From Zymomonas sp. (lineage in GTDB: Bacteria > Pseudomonadota > Alphaproteobacteria > Sphingomonadales > Sphingomonadaceae), in contig NZ_JAIWON010000098.1 of the NCBI RefSeq assembly GCF_020216885.1, positions 1 through 10,000 on the forward strand: a stretch of DNA of 10,000 bases, in the 5' to 3' direction. A program made the translations under genes and the position numbers. Shown one piece after another: positions 1 through 7,112 of this stretch; positions within the stretch are counted from its first letter, which is position 1; each line of letters begins with the position of its first letter. Under the pieces are notes generated by a model that did no database searches, was not told the origin of the DNA, and worked only from the letters and a program-made list of their open reading frames with translations.

Positions 1-830
1 CAGATAGAAATATGGGTATGCATGCCAGAACCGTTATCACCGGAAATCGGCTTTGGCATAAAGGTTGCGGTTTTGCCATAGGCCTGTGCAATCTGATGCA
101 CGACATATTTATAGACCTGCATACGGTCAGCCGTCTGCGTGAGCGTGCCAAAGGTCAAACCTAATTCATGCTGAGCAGGTGCCACTTCATGGTGATGTTT
201 GTCCATGGGAAGACCCATTTCCAACATCGTTGAGACCATTTCGCTGCGGATATCAACAGCGGAATCAACCGGAGCAACTGGGAAGTAACCGCCTTTGACA
301 CCTGGGCGATGCGCAAGGTTACCATTGTCATATTCACGACCGCTGTTGGTCGGCAATTCGATATCATCAACCCGATAAAAGCTGCCGTTATAGCCACTGT
401 CAAAACGGACATCATCAAACAGGAAAAATTCGGCTTCAGGGCCAATGTAAACGGTATCACCCAGACCCAAAGTTTTCACATAAGCTTCTGCACGCTTAGC
501 CGTCGAACGCGGATCACGGCTGTAAAACTCGCCCGTTGCCGGTTCAACAATATCGCAGATCAAAATCAGCATTGGTGATGCCGAGAAAGGATCAATGTAA
601 AAAGCGTCCAGATCAGGTTTCAGGATCATGTCGCTTTCGTTGATCGTTTTCCAGCCTTCAATGGAAGAACCATCAAACATAAAACCATCATTCAGATCGT
701 CTTCACCGACAACCGTACTTGCCATGGTCAGATGTTGCCATTTGCCTTTGGGGTCGGTGAAACGCAGATCGACCCAGTCGATTTCTTTTTCCTTGATGAG
801 CTTAAGCAGATCAGATGCCGAATTGGCCAT
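1..830 (-). CDS. glnA: Glutamine synthetase type I, N-terminal 276 residues (gene runs off the left edge)
   Basis: Cytosolic enzyme that joins ammonia to glutamate using ATP, the main entry of nitrogen into the cell. The visible protein starts at ATG 830 and is about 60% of the usual ~470 residues. Seen: the beta-Grasp N-domain, the DGSSIEGW segment with D53, metal and glutamate site residues E132 and E134 in PEAEFF, E215 in HHHEVAP, E222 in QHELG, and H271 in GSGMHTH. These match the E129/E131/E212/E220/H269 set of the enterobacterial enzyme by recalled alignment. The adenylylation tyrosine (about 397) lies beyond the edge, so it cannot be checked. An AAAGGG Shine-Dalgarno at 841-846 lies 10 nt before the start. 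It follows glnB by 93 bp with no terminator between, so the two probably share a transcript. Identity is very sure. Confidence 0.98.
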   Translation of the reverse strand, partial: MANSASDLLKLIKEKEIDWVDLRFTDPKGKWQHLTMASTVVGEDDLNDGFMFDGSSIEGWKTINESDMILKPDLDAFYIDPFSASPMLILICDIVEPATGEFYSRDPRSTAKRAEAYVKTLGLGDTVYIGPEAEFFLFDDVRFDSGYNGSFYRVDDIELPTNSGREYDNGNLAHRPGVKGGYFPVAPVDSAVDIRSEMVSTMLEMGLPMDKHHHEVAPAQHELGLTFGTLTQTADRMQVYKYVVHQIAQAYGKTATFMPKPISGDNGSGMHTHISI

Positions 831-923
831 AATATGATTACCCTTTAATGTCCTGACAGGGGAGAGACGAAAAACAGATGTGCGTAGCTTAAAAGCCCGT
901 TCTTTACAATTAACCAGTGCAGC

Positions 924-1286
<363 letters not shown>

Positions 1287-1322
1287 TCAAACGTATTGTT
1301 GTTACAGTTACGCCAAACTTCT

Positions 1323-1340
1323 CGCAAGGATTATATAAAA
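1323..1340 (-). promoter_or_regulatory. Possible -10 region for glnB-glnA in an AT-rich gap
   Basis: The 133-bp gap between the aminopeptidase stop and the glnB start is very AT-rich. On the minus strand it holds a perfect TATAAT (1330-1335), about 70 nt before the GTG. No good -35 hexamer sits 16-18 bp upstream, so this would need an activator or another sigma factor. I found no sigma-54 GG-N10-GC pair. Only the -10 match is seen; the promoter itself is inferred. Confidence 0.25.
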
Positions 1341-1395
1341 TATAACCTATTTTTTATTAAAAAGATTGCGTCCTCTACTATTTTTCATATAATCA

Positions 1396-3195
1396 CTATC
1401 CCCTCAAAGGCGCGGTCGCGGCTTTCAGCCATTCGGCTTCCTGCATGGACAGGAAAGGTAACAATTTTTGACAAACTTCCTGATGATATTGGTTAAGCCA
1501 GCTTATTTCTGATTCGTTCAAAAGAGAGGGATCAATCAGATTTCGGTCTATTGGCGTGAAGTTTAATGTCTCAAAGGCGAGGCAAGGTTTTTCTGCCCCT
1601 GTGACCTCAACAGGCTTAACCAGCAACAAATTCTCGATACGAATACCAAAAGCGCCTGATTTATAATAACCCGGCTCATTAGACAGGATCATACCTGCCC
1701 GTAGAAGCTCGTTTCCGCCAGAAAAAGCGCCACCAGAAGGCGAAATACGTTGAGGGCCTTCATGCACGGATAAAAAGGCACCTACGCCATGTCCCGTGCC
1801 ATGAGCATAATCGACGCCTGCCCGCCAGAGATATTGGCGCGCAAAACTGTCTAATTGTCCTCCCGATGTGCCAGCCGGAAAGACGGCTGTTGCCAAAGCG
1901 ATATGCCCTTTTAACACCAGCGTAAAACGCTGTTTCATTTCTTCGGTAGGCGTGCCGATAATTACCGTACGGGTCACATCCGTCGTGCCATTCGGATATT
2001 GCCCGCCGGAATCCACCAGATAAATTTCGTCTTTTTTCAAAGGCAGATTGCTGGCTTCTGTCACCCGATAATGAGGAATAGCGCTATGCGCAGCCGCAGC
2101 AGAAATCGTTTCAAAAGAAAGGTCAACCAGATGACCGCTTTCCTGACGGAAAGACAGCAGTTTTTCAGCTGCTGATAATTCGGTCAGCTGCCCATCTGGT
2201 GCCGTTTGGGATAACCAATAGAAGAATTTTGCGAGAGCGACCGCATCCCAAAGTTGGGCTTGGCGATGCCCGTCAATCTCGGCGCGGTTTTTAATAGCCT
2301 TCATCAAAACAACCGGATCACGATCATAGAAAAGATGCGCGCCGCTGTCCTGCAACAAAGCGGTAATAGCGGCTACCGTTCTTTCAGGATCAACAATGAC
2401 CGATTTTCCCGATAATGCTTTTAAGGCATCAGGAAAATCCGCCTGATCGTGGAAGTGAACCCTATTCCCCATAGCTTCTTTCAAAGCATCATCCGTTTTT
2501 GCCGGATCAATAAATAGATCAGCTGAACCATTTTTATGGGTAAGAGCAAAAGCTAGAGCAACTGGCGTGCAGCTTACGTCACTGCCGCGCATATTAAACA
2601 GCCACGCGATTGAATCGAGTGCCGTTAAGACTAGCGTATCTGCCTGTTTTTCACTCAACCATTCAGCGACTTCATGCCGTTTTTGCTCGGAAGTTTTGCC
2701 CGCTAAATTTTCAGGTTGAATAAAGGCTGGTGCTTGAGACGGTAAAGGCCGATCAGACCAAATAGCATCTATCGGATTTTTCGGGAGCGCCACCAATTCA
2801 ATTTTTTGGGCTTCCAGGCGGCGGCGGGCTTGTTTTTCCCATCCGAGACTGGCCAACCAAGGATCATATCCAATTCTATCGCCTGCTTTTAAATGGGCAA
2901 TTGCCCATTCAACAGGGTCATCAGCGGGTAAAGATTTATATGACCATAATTCAGGATCGACCTGCTCTTTGACCTGAATAGTATAACGGCCATCAACAAA
3001 AATAGCGGCTTGTCCTTCTAAAACCACCGCAGAACCAGCAGAACCGCCAAATCCGGTTAACCATTCCAGTCGACAGGCATAGGCACCGATATATTCGCTC
3101 ATATGCTCATCGGTCAAAGGGACAAAAAAACCATTCAGATTTTCGCGGGCTAACTCTGTTCTTAATGCCCCTAAACGTTGTCTGTGACTGGACAT
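1396..3195 (-). CDS. Xaa-Pro aminopeptidase (aminopeptidase P, family M24B, long three-domain type)
   Basis: Cytosolic dinuclear-metal peptidase that removes the N-terminal residue from peptides with proline second (EC 3.4.11.9). I start it at ATG 3195, which has an AAGGA Shine-Dalgarno (3201-3205) 5 nt upstream, giving 599 residues; the longer frame to 3288 adds 31 non-family residues and would run through the promoter. Two creatinase-like N-domains (about 7-140 and 140-300) precede the pita-bread catalytic domain (about 305-525) and a C-terminal M24 extension (about 535-599). All five metal ligands are visible: D395 (VDSGGQ), D406 (TTDVTRT), H469 (GTGHG), E507 (SNEPGYY) and E521 (RIENLL). 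H375 (IPHY) and H478 (SVHEGP) also match expected active-site histidines. There is no signal peptide. This is the long XPNPEP1-like class, not the ~440-residue E. coli PepP class, so I give no symbol. Confidence 0.95.
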   Translation of the reverse strand: MSSHRQRLGALRTELARENLNGFFVPLTDEHMSEYIGAYACRLEWLTGFGGSAGSAVVLEGQAAIFVDGRYTIQVKEQVDPELWSYKSLPADDPVEWAIAHLKAGDRIGYDPWLASLGWEKQARRRLEAQKIELVALPKNPIDAIWSDRPLPSQAPAFIQPENLAGKTSEQKRHEVAEWLSEKQADTLVLTALDSIAWLFNMRGSDVSCTPVALAFALTHKNGSADLFIDPAKTDDALKEAMGNRVHFHDQADFPDALKALSGKSVIVDPERTVAAITALLQDSGAHLFYDRDPVVLMKAIKNRAEIDGHRQAQLWDAVALAKFFYWLSQTAPDGQLTELSAAEKLLSFRQESGHLVDLSFETISAAAAHSAIPHYRVTEASNLPLKKDEIYLVDSGGQYPNGTTDVTRTVIIGTPTEEMKQRFTLVLKGHIALATAVFPAGTSGGQLDSFARQYLWRAGVDYAHGTGHGVGAFLSVHEGPQRISPSGGAFSGGNELLRAGMILSNEPGYYKSGAFGIRIENLLLVKPVEVTGAEKPCLAFETLNFTPIDRNLIDPSLLNESEISWLNQYHQEVCQKLLPFLSMQEAEWLKAATAPLRG

Positions 3196-3232
3196 GTTCT
3201 TCCTTCGACCTATCTTCTTATGAAATGCAGCT

Positions 3233-3261
3233 ATAATAACATTACTTTCGGATACTGTCAG
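3233..3261 (-). promoter_or_regulatory. Sigma-70-type promoter for the Xaa-Pro aminopeptidase gene
   Basis: On the minus strand CTGACA (3256-3261, 5/6 to TTGACA) is followed after exactly 17 bp by TATTAT (3233-3238, 5/6 to TATAAT). Predicted transcription start is near 3226, giving a leader of about 31 nt with the Shine-Dalgarno. It lies in the 124-bp gap between two divergent genes. I found no equally good promoter for the plus-strand gene. The copy of TGTCAGA that contains the -35 box recurs at 3289-3295. Confidence 0.55.
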
Positions 3262-3319
3262 ATCATATCGTAATAATATGTCTAACAATGTCAGAAATTA
3301 TAAACAAAGGTGATTTTCT

Positions 3320-5407
3320 GTGTCGCAATCATCCGCTTTGCCTAGCCCTCCTGTTGCCCAAAAAAGAGCGCATAGTTTCACACTCCACGGTAAAACGCTT
3401 CAGGATGAATATGCCTGGCTGAAAGATCCGCATTACCCTGCGGTCGATGATCCTGACATTCTGGATTACCTCAAACAAGAAAACGCTTTTTTTGAACAAG
3501 CGATGAAGCCTCGCATGGCTTTGACTGACCAATTATTTTCAGAAATGAAAGACCGCCTGCAAGAAGATGAACAGGCTGTTCCATGGCAAGATGGTGACTA
3601 TTTTTACTGGTGGTCTTTCCAATCAGGTAGTCAATATCGGGCATGGTATCGCCGTTTAATGGCCGACACAGAAGACAAAAAGCAAATTCTGATCGATGAA
3701 GCCGCCGAGGCTGATGGCTATGATTATTTCCGACTGGGTGCTTTGAGCATCAGTCCTGACGGACGTCTGGCGGCTTGGACATGTGACAATAACGGCGCCG
3801 AACGTTTCACCTTACAAATCCGAGACCTTGAAAGCGGCAAGGATATTGAAACCGTCAGTTCAGTCGTCAATGGTGCCATCGTCTGGTCATCCGATTCACG
3901 CGCCGTACTTTATACCGAAGTCAATGATAATTGGCGTAATTATCGAGCAATGCGCCACATCATCGGGGAAGACAGCAGCCAAGATCACGAAATTTACCGC
4001 GAACATGATGATGGCTTTCGGGTTTCCCTGTCCCGCAGTCAGGATAGACAGTGGATTTTCCTTGAATCTGGTAATCATCAGACCAGCGAGATTTACATCA
4101 TCCCAACGGATGATATCGACAGTCCACCTGACCTTATCAGCCCACGAAAAACAGGACGGCTTTATTCGGTTGATAGCGGACAAGGGAAACTATGGATTCT
4201 AACCAATGACGATCACGTCAATTTCAGATTGGCCAGTGCCAGCTTTGATACGCCTTCAGATTGGCAGACTGAAATCATTGGTTCCGACCTCTTATATTTG
4301 ACGGGCTTGCATGCTTTTTCCAACCATCTCCTTTTATCCGCTAGAAAAGAAGGCTTGGATCAAATCATCCTTCGTCATCCAGATGGCCAATTGGAATATA
4401 TCGAGTTTCCTGAAGCCAGCTACAGCGTTGGCTTTGATCATAACCCCGCTTATGATCCGGTTTATTATCGTCTGCGTTATGAATCGATGGTCACACCGCC
4501 AACCATTTATGATTATGATCCTGATTCAAAGACGCTTCGCTTCTTAAAAAGACAAGAAGTGCCTTCAGGCTATGATCCCGAAGCCTATAGCAGTGAAAGA
4601 CTGATGATAAAGGCACGGGATGGTGTTTCTGTGCCGGTTACCATTGTCTATCGGAAAGACTTCAAAAAAGACGGCGAAGGCAATTTACTGCTTTATGGCT
4701 ATGGGGCTTATGGCATTAGCATAGCGCCTTATTTTTCGACCAGTCGCCTTAGCCTGCTGGATCGGGGATTTGCCTATGCCATTGCCCATATTCGCGGTGG
4801 TGACGATCTCGGTTATCAATGGTATTTGGACGGTAAATTGGAAAAACGCTGGAACAGTTTCCATGATTTTAGCGATGTCGCTAAAGGCCTGATTGACCAC
4901 CATTTTACCAAAGCCGGAAAAATAGCGATTCATGGCGGGTCTGCAGGCGGTGAATTGATGGGTGTTGTCAGTAATACTGACCCAGAATTATGGGGTGCTG
5001 TTGTCGCTGAAGTGCCTTTTGTTGACGTTTTGAATACAATGATGGATGAAAGCCTGCCTTTGACACCGGGTGAATGGCCGGAATGGGGCAATCCGATTAC
5101 CGATGAAAAGGCGTTTGATCTTATCTTGTCTTATAGCCCTTATGATAATGTAAAGGCACAATCCTATCCACCGATGCTTATTACCGGCGGCTTGAATGAT
5201 CCTCGCGTTACCTATTGGGAACCTGCCAAATGGGCAGCGCGCTTACGAGCCACAAAAAGCGATAACAATGAATTGTTATGTAAAATTAACATGGGTGCAG
5301 GCCATGGCGGAAAATCAGGACGCTATGCCCGATTGGAAGAAACCGCCGAATCCTACAGTTTTATCATCAGCCATTTGGCCGATGAGCACGCATCAAAGAA
5401 TATATAA
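3320..5407 (+). CDS. Prolyl oligopeptidase family serine peptidase, oligopeptidase B-like (S9A)
   Basis: Predicted cytosolic peptidase that cuts short peptides; classic oligopeptidase B (PtrB) cleaves after Arg or Lys. The 695 residues match the family (~690). A beta-propeller covers about residues 75-410, which limits entry to small peptides. The alpha/beta hydrolase domain covers about 420-690, with the catalytic triad S541 (GGSAGGELMG), D627 (LNDPRV) and H662 (GAGHGG). The DESLPLTPGEW region and SRLSLLDRGFAYA are oligopeptidase B-like. However, A469 and Y471 stand where the enterobacterial enzymes have D460 and D462 for P2, and P587 stands where they have E578, so basic specificity is doubtful. 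The start is GTG 3320, with AAAGG (3306-3310) 9 nt before it. No signal peptide. It diverges from the aminopeptidase P gene and ends at a terminator, so it is probably monocistronic. Family very sure; name ptrB withheld because of the substitutions. Confidence 0.92.
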   Translation: MSQSSALPSPPVAQKRAHSFTLHGKTLQDEYAWLKDPHYPAVDDPDILDYLKQENAFFEQAMKPRMALTDQLFSEMKDRLQEDEQAVPWQDGDYFYWWSFQSGSQYRAWYRRLMADTEDKKQILIDEAAEADGYDYFRLGALSISPDGRLAAWTCDNNGAERFTLQIRDLESGKDIETVSSVVNGAIVWSSDSRAVLYTEVNDNWRNYRAMRHIIGEDSSQDHEIYREHDDGFRVSLSRSQDRQWIFLESGNHQTSEIYIIPTDDIDSPPDLISPRKTGRLYSVDSGQGKLWILTNDDHVNFRLASASFDTPSDWQTEIIGSDLLYLTGLHAFSNHLLLSARKEGLDQIILRHPDGQLEYIEFPEASYSVGFDHNPAYDPVYYRLRYESMVTPPTIYDYDPDSKTLRFLKRQEVPSGYDPEAYSSERLMIKARDGVSVPVTIVYRKDFKKDGEGNLLLYGYGAYGISIAPYFSTSRLSLLDRGFAYAIAHIRGGDDLGYQWYLDGKLEKRWNSFHDFSDVAKGLIDHHFTKAGKIAIHGGSAGGELMGVVSNTDPELWGAVVAEVPFVDVLNTMMDESLPLTPGEWPEWGNPITDEKAFDLILSYSPYDNVKAQSYPPMLITGGLNDPRVTYWEPAKWAARLRATKSDNNELLCKINMGAGHGGKSGRYARLEETAESYSFIISHLADEHASKNI

Positions 5408-5422
5408 CCTATTAAACTTTTT

Positions 5423-5451
5423 AACTCCGCCCTCCGAGGCGGAGTTTTTTT
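5423..5451 (+). terminator. Intrinsic terminator of the S9 peptidase gene
   Basis: A 9-bp stem AACTCCGCC / GGCGGAGTT (5423-5431 with 5438-5446), a 6-nt loop, and a T-run at 5445-5451. It begins 15 nt after the stop codon. Confidence 0.93.
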
Positions 5452-5527
5452 AATCAATCGATCAAATGCTTTTCCGGGGTAAAATAACCACTCTCTTCGG
5501 CTGAGATGTTTTCATCCAGACTATAAA

Positions 5528-5594
5528 AATGACATTTTGGTCATTAGATTGACCAAAAACACATCAAGATTTTGGAATAGAAACACCCAAAATT
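5528..5594. repeat. Alternating TTTTGG half-sites forming nested inverted repeats
   Basis: In the gene-free stretch between the peptidase terminator and the tRNA. TTTTGGTC (5535-5542) and GACCAAAA (5551-5558) form a perfect 8-bp inverted repeat with an 8-nt gap. ATTTTGG (5569-5575) and CCAAAAT (5587-5593) form a second, with an 11-nt gap. A third, AATGAC/GTCATT (5528-5533, 5540-5545), overlaps the first. None is followed by a T-run fit for a terminator, so operator sites or an RNA structure are possible. The repeats are seen; any function is inference. Confidence 0.5.
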
Positions 5595-5657
5595 CTGATT
5601 TTTCTGCTTTAAAATGCATTTTTTATAAAAAAAATCGCTTTTCTTTGCATTGGGTTA

Positions 5658-5686
5658 TTGATCATAGATCAGGAGATGGTTATAGC
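5658..5686 (+). promoter_or_regulatory. Likely promoter of the tRNA-Ser gene
   Basis: TTGATC (5658-5663), a 17-bp spacer, then TATAGC (5681-5686), each 4/6 to consensus. Transcription would start near 5693, 23 nt before the mature tRNA. The bases just after the -10 (GCCCC) are GC-rich, a discriminator typical of stable-RNA promoters under stringent control. The rest of 5452-5657 shows no gene: short frames there lack a start or a ribosome binding site. Confidence 0.4.
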
Positions 5687-5715
5687 CCCTTTTCACAAGC
5701 CATCATTGAAGCGCT

Positions 5716-5808
5716 GGAGACGTGGGTGAGTGGCTGAAACCAACGGTTTGCTAAACCGTCGTAGGGGTACAACTCCTACCGAGGGTTCGAATCCCTCCGT
5801 CTCCGCCA
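5716..5808 (+). tRNA. tRNA-Ser with anticodon GCU (reads AGC/AGU)
   Basis: A complete class II tRNA of 93 nt including an encoded CCA. The acceptor stem is GGAGACG (5716-5722) with CGTCTCC (5798-5804), discriminator G5805, CCA 5806-5808. The anticodon stem is ACGGT/ACCGT around loop TTGCTAA, anticodon GCT at 5750-5752. The long variable arm has a GTAGG/CCTAC stem (5761-5765 with 5775-5779), as expected for tRNA-Ser. The T arm is GAGGG-TTCGAAT-CCCTC (5781-5797). Confidence 0.98.
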
Positions 5809-5828
5809 TTTCCCCGTTTTGGGATAAA

Positions 5829-5846
5829 ATTCTAAAATTTTAGAAT
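5829..5846. repeat. 18-bp perfect palindrome between tRNA-Ser and its terminator
   Basis: ATTCTAAAATTTTAGAAT reads the same on both strands with no spacer. It lies 20 nt after the tRNA 3' end and inside the predicted primary transcript. With no loop bases it is a poor RNA hairpin but a good dimeric protein-binding shape. No partner regulator is visible in the window. Confidence 0.6.
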
Positions 5847-5853
5847 AAACCAC

Positions 5854-5876
5854 AGCCCGCATGATCGGGCTTTTTT
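5854..5876 (+). terminator. Intrinsic terminator of tRNA-Ser
   Basis: A 6-bp GC-rich stem AGCCCG/CGGGCT (5854-5859 with 5866-5871), a 6-nt loop, and a T-run at 5871-5876. It lies 46 nt beyond the tRNA CCA. Confidence 0.85.
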
Positions 5877-5925
5877 CTTATCCGGCATTTCGGATAATTC
5901 CTTCCTGAAAATACATAGATAGTTT

Positions 5926-5945
5926 TTCGATATTTCGGTATCGAA
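5926..5945. repeat. Inverted repeat covering the ribosome-binding region of the lipoprotein gene
   Basis: TTCGATA (5926-5932), spacer TTTCGG, TATCGAA (5939-5945): a perfect 7-bp inverted repeat ending 5 nt before ATG 5951. No clear Shine-Dalgarno is seen in front of this ATG, so the repeat takes up the place where one is expected. It could be an operator or an RNA hairpin that limits translation. A second ATTTCGG copy occurs at 5887-5893. Confidence 0.45.
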
Positions 5946-5950
5946 TCATA

Positions 5951-6955
5951 ATGAGACTCACATTACTGCCATCTGTTGTCCTTTTCGCTGCTATTGGCGG
6001 CCTTTCATCCTGTCATAATGGTGATACGGATAACCACTCTCGCAATAGCGAACAATCTGCACAAAAATCAGCACGGCATGACCCAGACTTCCTTGAACAA
6101 CATGCAAATGATCCACATGCCTTAGAAACCGAATTCGGTGATGAAGCACACGCAGCCTGTGCTGATGGTGCCAATGATTATTTAAGGGAAATCGAACTCC
6201 ATGACTTTTCATGGGATGATGATGCCAAAGGTGTTAATGGTCAGCGATTCGATAAATTGACGACCCATTCTGAAGCCCCTTATGTCCTGACACTGGTTAG
6301 CACCCGTGCCAAACTGGCAAATGCTTTTGGCGGATTTTCCCATATAACGCTTTACTGCTCCTATGATGCAAAACAGCAAAAAGTTTTAGGCTATTCCCTG
6401 ACAGACCCTCTATTGTTGAAACTGGAATCTGATCTCAAAAATAACACCGTTCCAACCAAACGGCCTGATTATATCCCAACGACAGAATCCGTCGATCGAT
6501 CAGAAAAACCGACAATCAGTTTTCCTCAACCGCAACCGAAAGAAACAGCGTCTAAAGATAACGATCTCGACGCACAGGCGACTAATTTCTTGTCAGAATA
6601 TTACCAGATCGCTGAACAATCACCGGAACAAGCCATTCCTTGGATGATGGCGCATTATAAACCGGTCGTTGATTTTTTCGGAAAATCCCAATCTTTGAAT
6701 CAAATTATCGCTCAAAAACGGAATTATCTGACAAGATGGCCGATCCGTTCTTATCGATTATTAACGGATACGGTTACCCATCAATGCAATCAAACAAATA
6801 TGATTTGCCAATCCATGGGAACATTAGAATTTGATGCCCAAAGCCCAGAAAGAAAAGCGGCTTCCCACGGTAAGGCCTCTTTTGTGCTTTCTGTCGATTT
6901 TTCAGGCAATACGCCGCAAATCACCAGTGAAAATAGTCAGGTGATTTCTCGCTAA
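5951..6955 (+). CDS. Predicted lipoprotein with NTF2-like C-terminal domain, function unknown
   Basis: I do not recognise a named family for the whole 334-residue protein. The N-terminus is a lipoprotein signal peptide: R2, a hydrophobic run (residues 3-17) and lipobox L18-S19-S20-C21. Residue +2 is His, not Asp, which fits sorting to the outer membrane. Residues 22-60 are polar and rich in His, Asp and Asn. A first domain covers about 60-165, with cysteines C70 and C136. A Pro/Gln/Lys-rich linker (about 188-205) leads to a C-terminal domain (about 208-334). Its pattern (FFGK, KRNYLTRWPIRSYRL, paired C279/C286, SPERK, final VISR) resembles NTF2/SnoaL-like periplasmic domains I recall from alphaproteobacteria. 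The cysteine pairs may form disulfides. The gene stands alone between two terminators. A non-enzymatic binding or envelope role is plausible but unproven. Confidence 0.85.
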   Translation: MRLTLLPSVVLFAAIGGLSSCHNGDTDNHSRNSEQSAQKSARHDPDFLEQHANDPHALETEFGDEAHAACADGANDYLREIELHDFSWDDDAKGVNGQRFDKLTTHSEAPYVLTLVSTRAKLANAFGGFSHITLYCSYDAKQQKVLGYSLTDPLLLKLESDLKNNTVPTKRPDYIPTTESVDRSEKPTISFPQPQPKETASKDNDLDAQATNFLSEYYQIAEQSPEQAIPWMMAHYKPVVDFFGKSQSLNQIIAQKRNYLTRWPIRSYRLLTDTVTHQCNQTNMICQSMGTLEFDAQSPERKAASHGKASFVLSVDFSGNTPQITSENSQVISR

Positions 6956-6966
6956 GATTTGTCCTC

Positions 6967-7001
6967 GCCAGTTGCCAGTTGCCAGTTGCCAGTTGCCAGT
7001 T
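6967..7001 (+). repeat. Five tandem perfect copies of GCCAGTT
   Basis: Copies begin at 6967, 6974, 6981, 6988 and 6995 with no mismatch, 11 nt after the lipoprotein stop codon. The last four bases of the final copy form the start of the next terminator stem. The unit is not a multiple of three and is non-coding, so copy changes would not alter a protein. Slipped-strand variation between strains is expected but not shown. Confidence 0.95.
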
Positions 7002-7034
7002 TGAGCCTTCTTCTGAAGGCTCAAACTATTTTTT
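6998..7034 (+). terminator. Intrinsic terminator of the lipoprotein gene
   Basis: A perfect 13-bp stem AGTTTGAGCCTTC / GAAGGCTCAAACT (6998-7010 with 7015-7027), a TTCT loop and T6 at 7029-7034. The same hairpin forms in the converging minus-strand transcript but has no U-run after it there. Confidence 0.93.
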
Positions 7035-7076
7035 GATGGAAAATGCCATTTCAGCTAGGCACTTTCTATCATCAAA
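7032..7076 (-). repeat. Imperfect inverted repeat at the 3' side of the CoA-ester lyase gene
   Basis: TTTGATGGAAAATGCC (7032-7047) pairs with the segment 7058-7076 apart from a 3-nt bulge (7067-7069). One mismatch on the plus strand becomes a G-U pair on the minus strand, so the structure is better in the minus transcript. It lies 37 nt past the lyase stop. There is no U-run after it, so it may protect the mRNA end or work with the terminator hairpin at 6998-7027. The gap 6956-7112 holds no gene. Confidence 0.5.
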
Positions 7077-7112
7077 GACGAGGCATAATTCCTTAGCTAT
7101 TGCGCAATGTTA

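Noticed and set aside
1287..1395. Sigma-54 promoter or NtrC sites upstream of glnB
   Set aside because: Expected from related glnBA operons, but I could not find a GG-N10-GC pair or paired NtrC boxes by eye.
3232..3237. TATAAT on the plus strand as the -10 of the S9 peptidase gene
   Set aside because: No matching -35 at 16-18 bp; the same bases are explained by the better minus-strand promoter.
3196..3288. 31-residue N-terminal extension of the aminopeptidase to 3288
   Set aside because: It covers the near-consensus promoter and lacks family similarity; ATG 3195 has its own Shine-Dalgarno.
3783..4202. 139-codon plus-strand frame and other long alternative frames inside the S9 peptidase gene
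   Set aside because: They overlap a gene with a complete catalytic triad, and show no family motif or start signal of their own.
5454..5541. Minus-strand open stretch ending SAEESGYFTPEKHLID, looks like a protein tail
   Set aside because: Only about 28 codons with no ATG or GTG start and a stop just upstream. At most a gene remnant; too short to support a pseudogene call.
5537..5737. 66-codon plus-strand reading frame
   Set aside because: It runs into the tRNA-Ser gene, has no ribosome binding site and a low-complexity composition.
5716..5950. tRNA-Ser as the attachment site of an integrated element
   Set aside because: No integrase, no direct repeat of the tRNA 3' end in the window and no mobile genes downstream.
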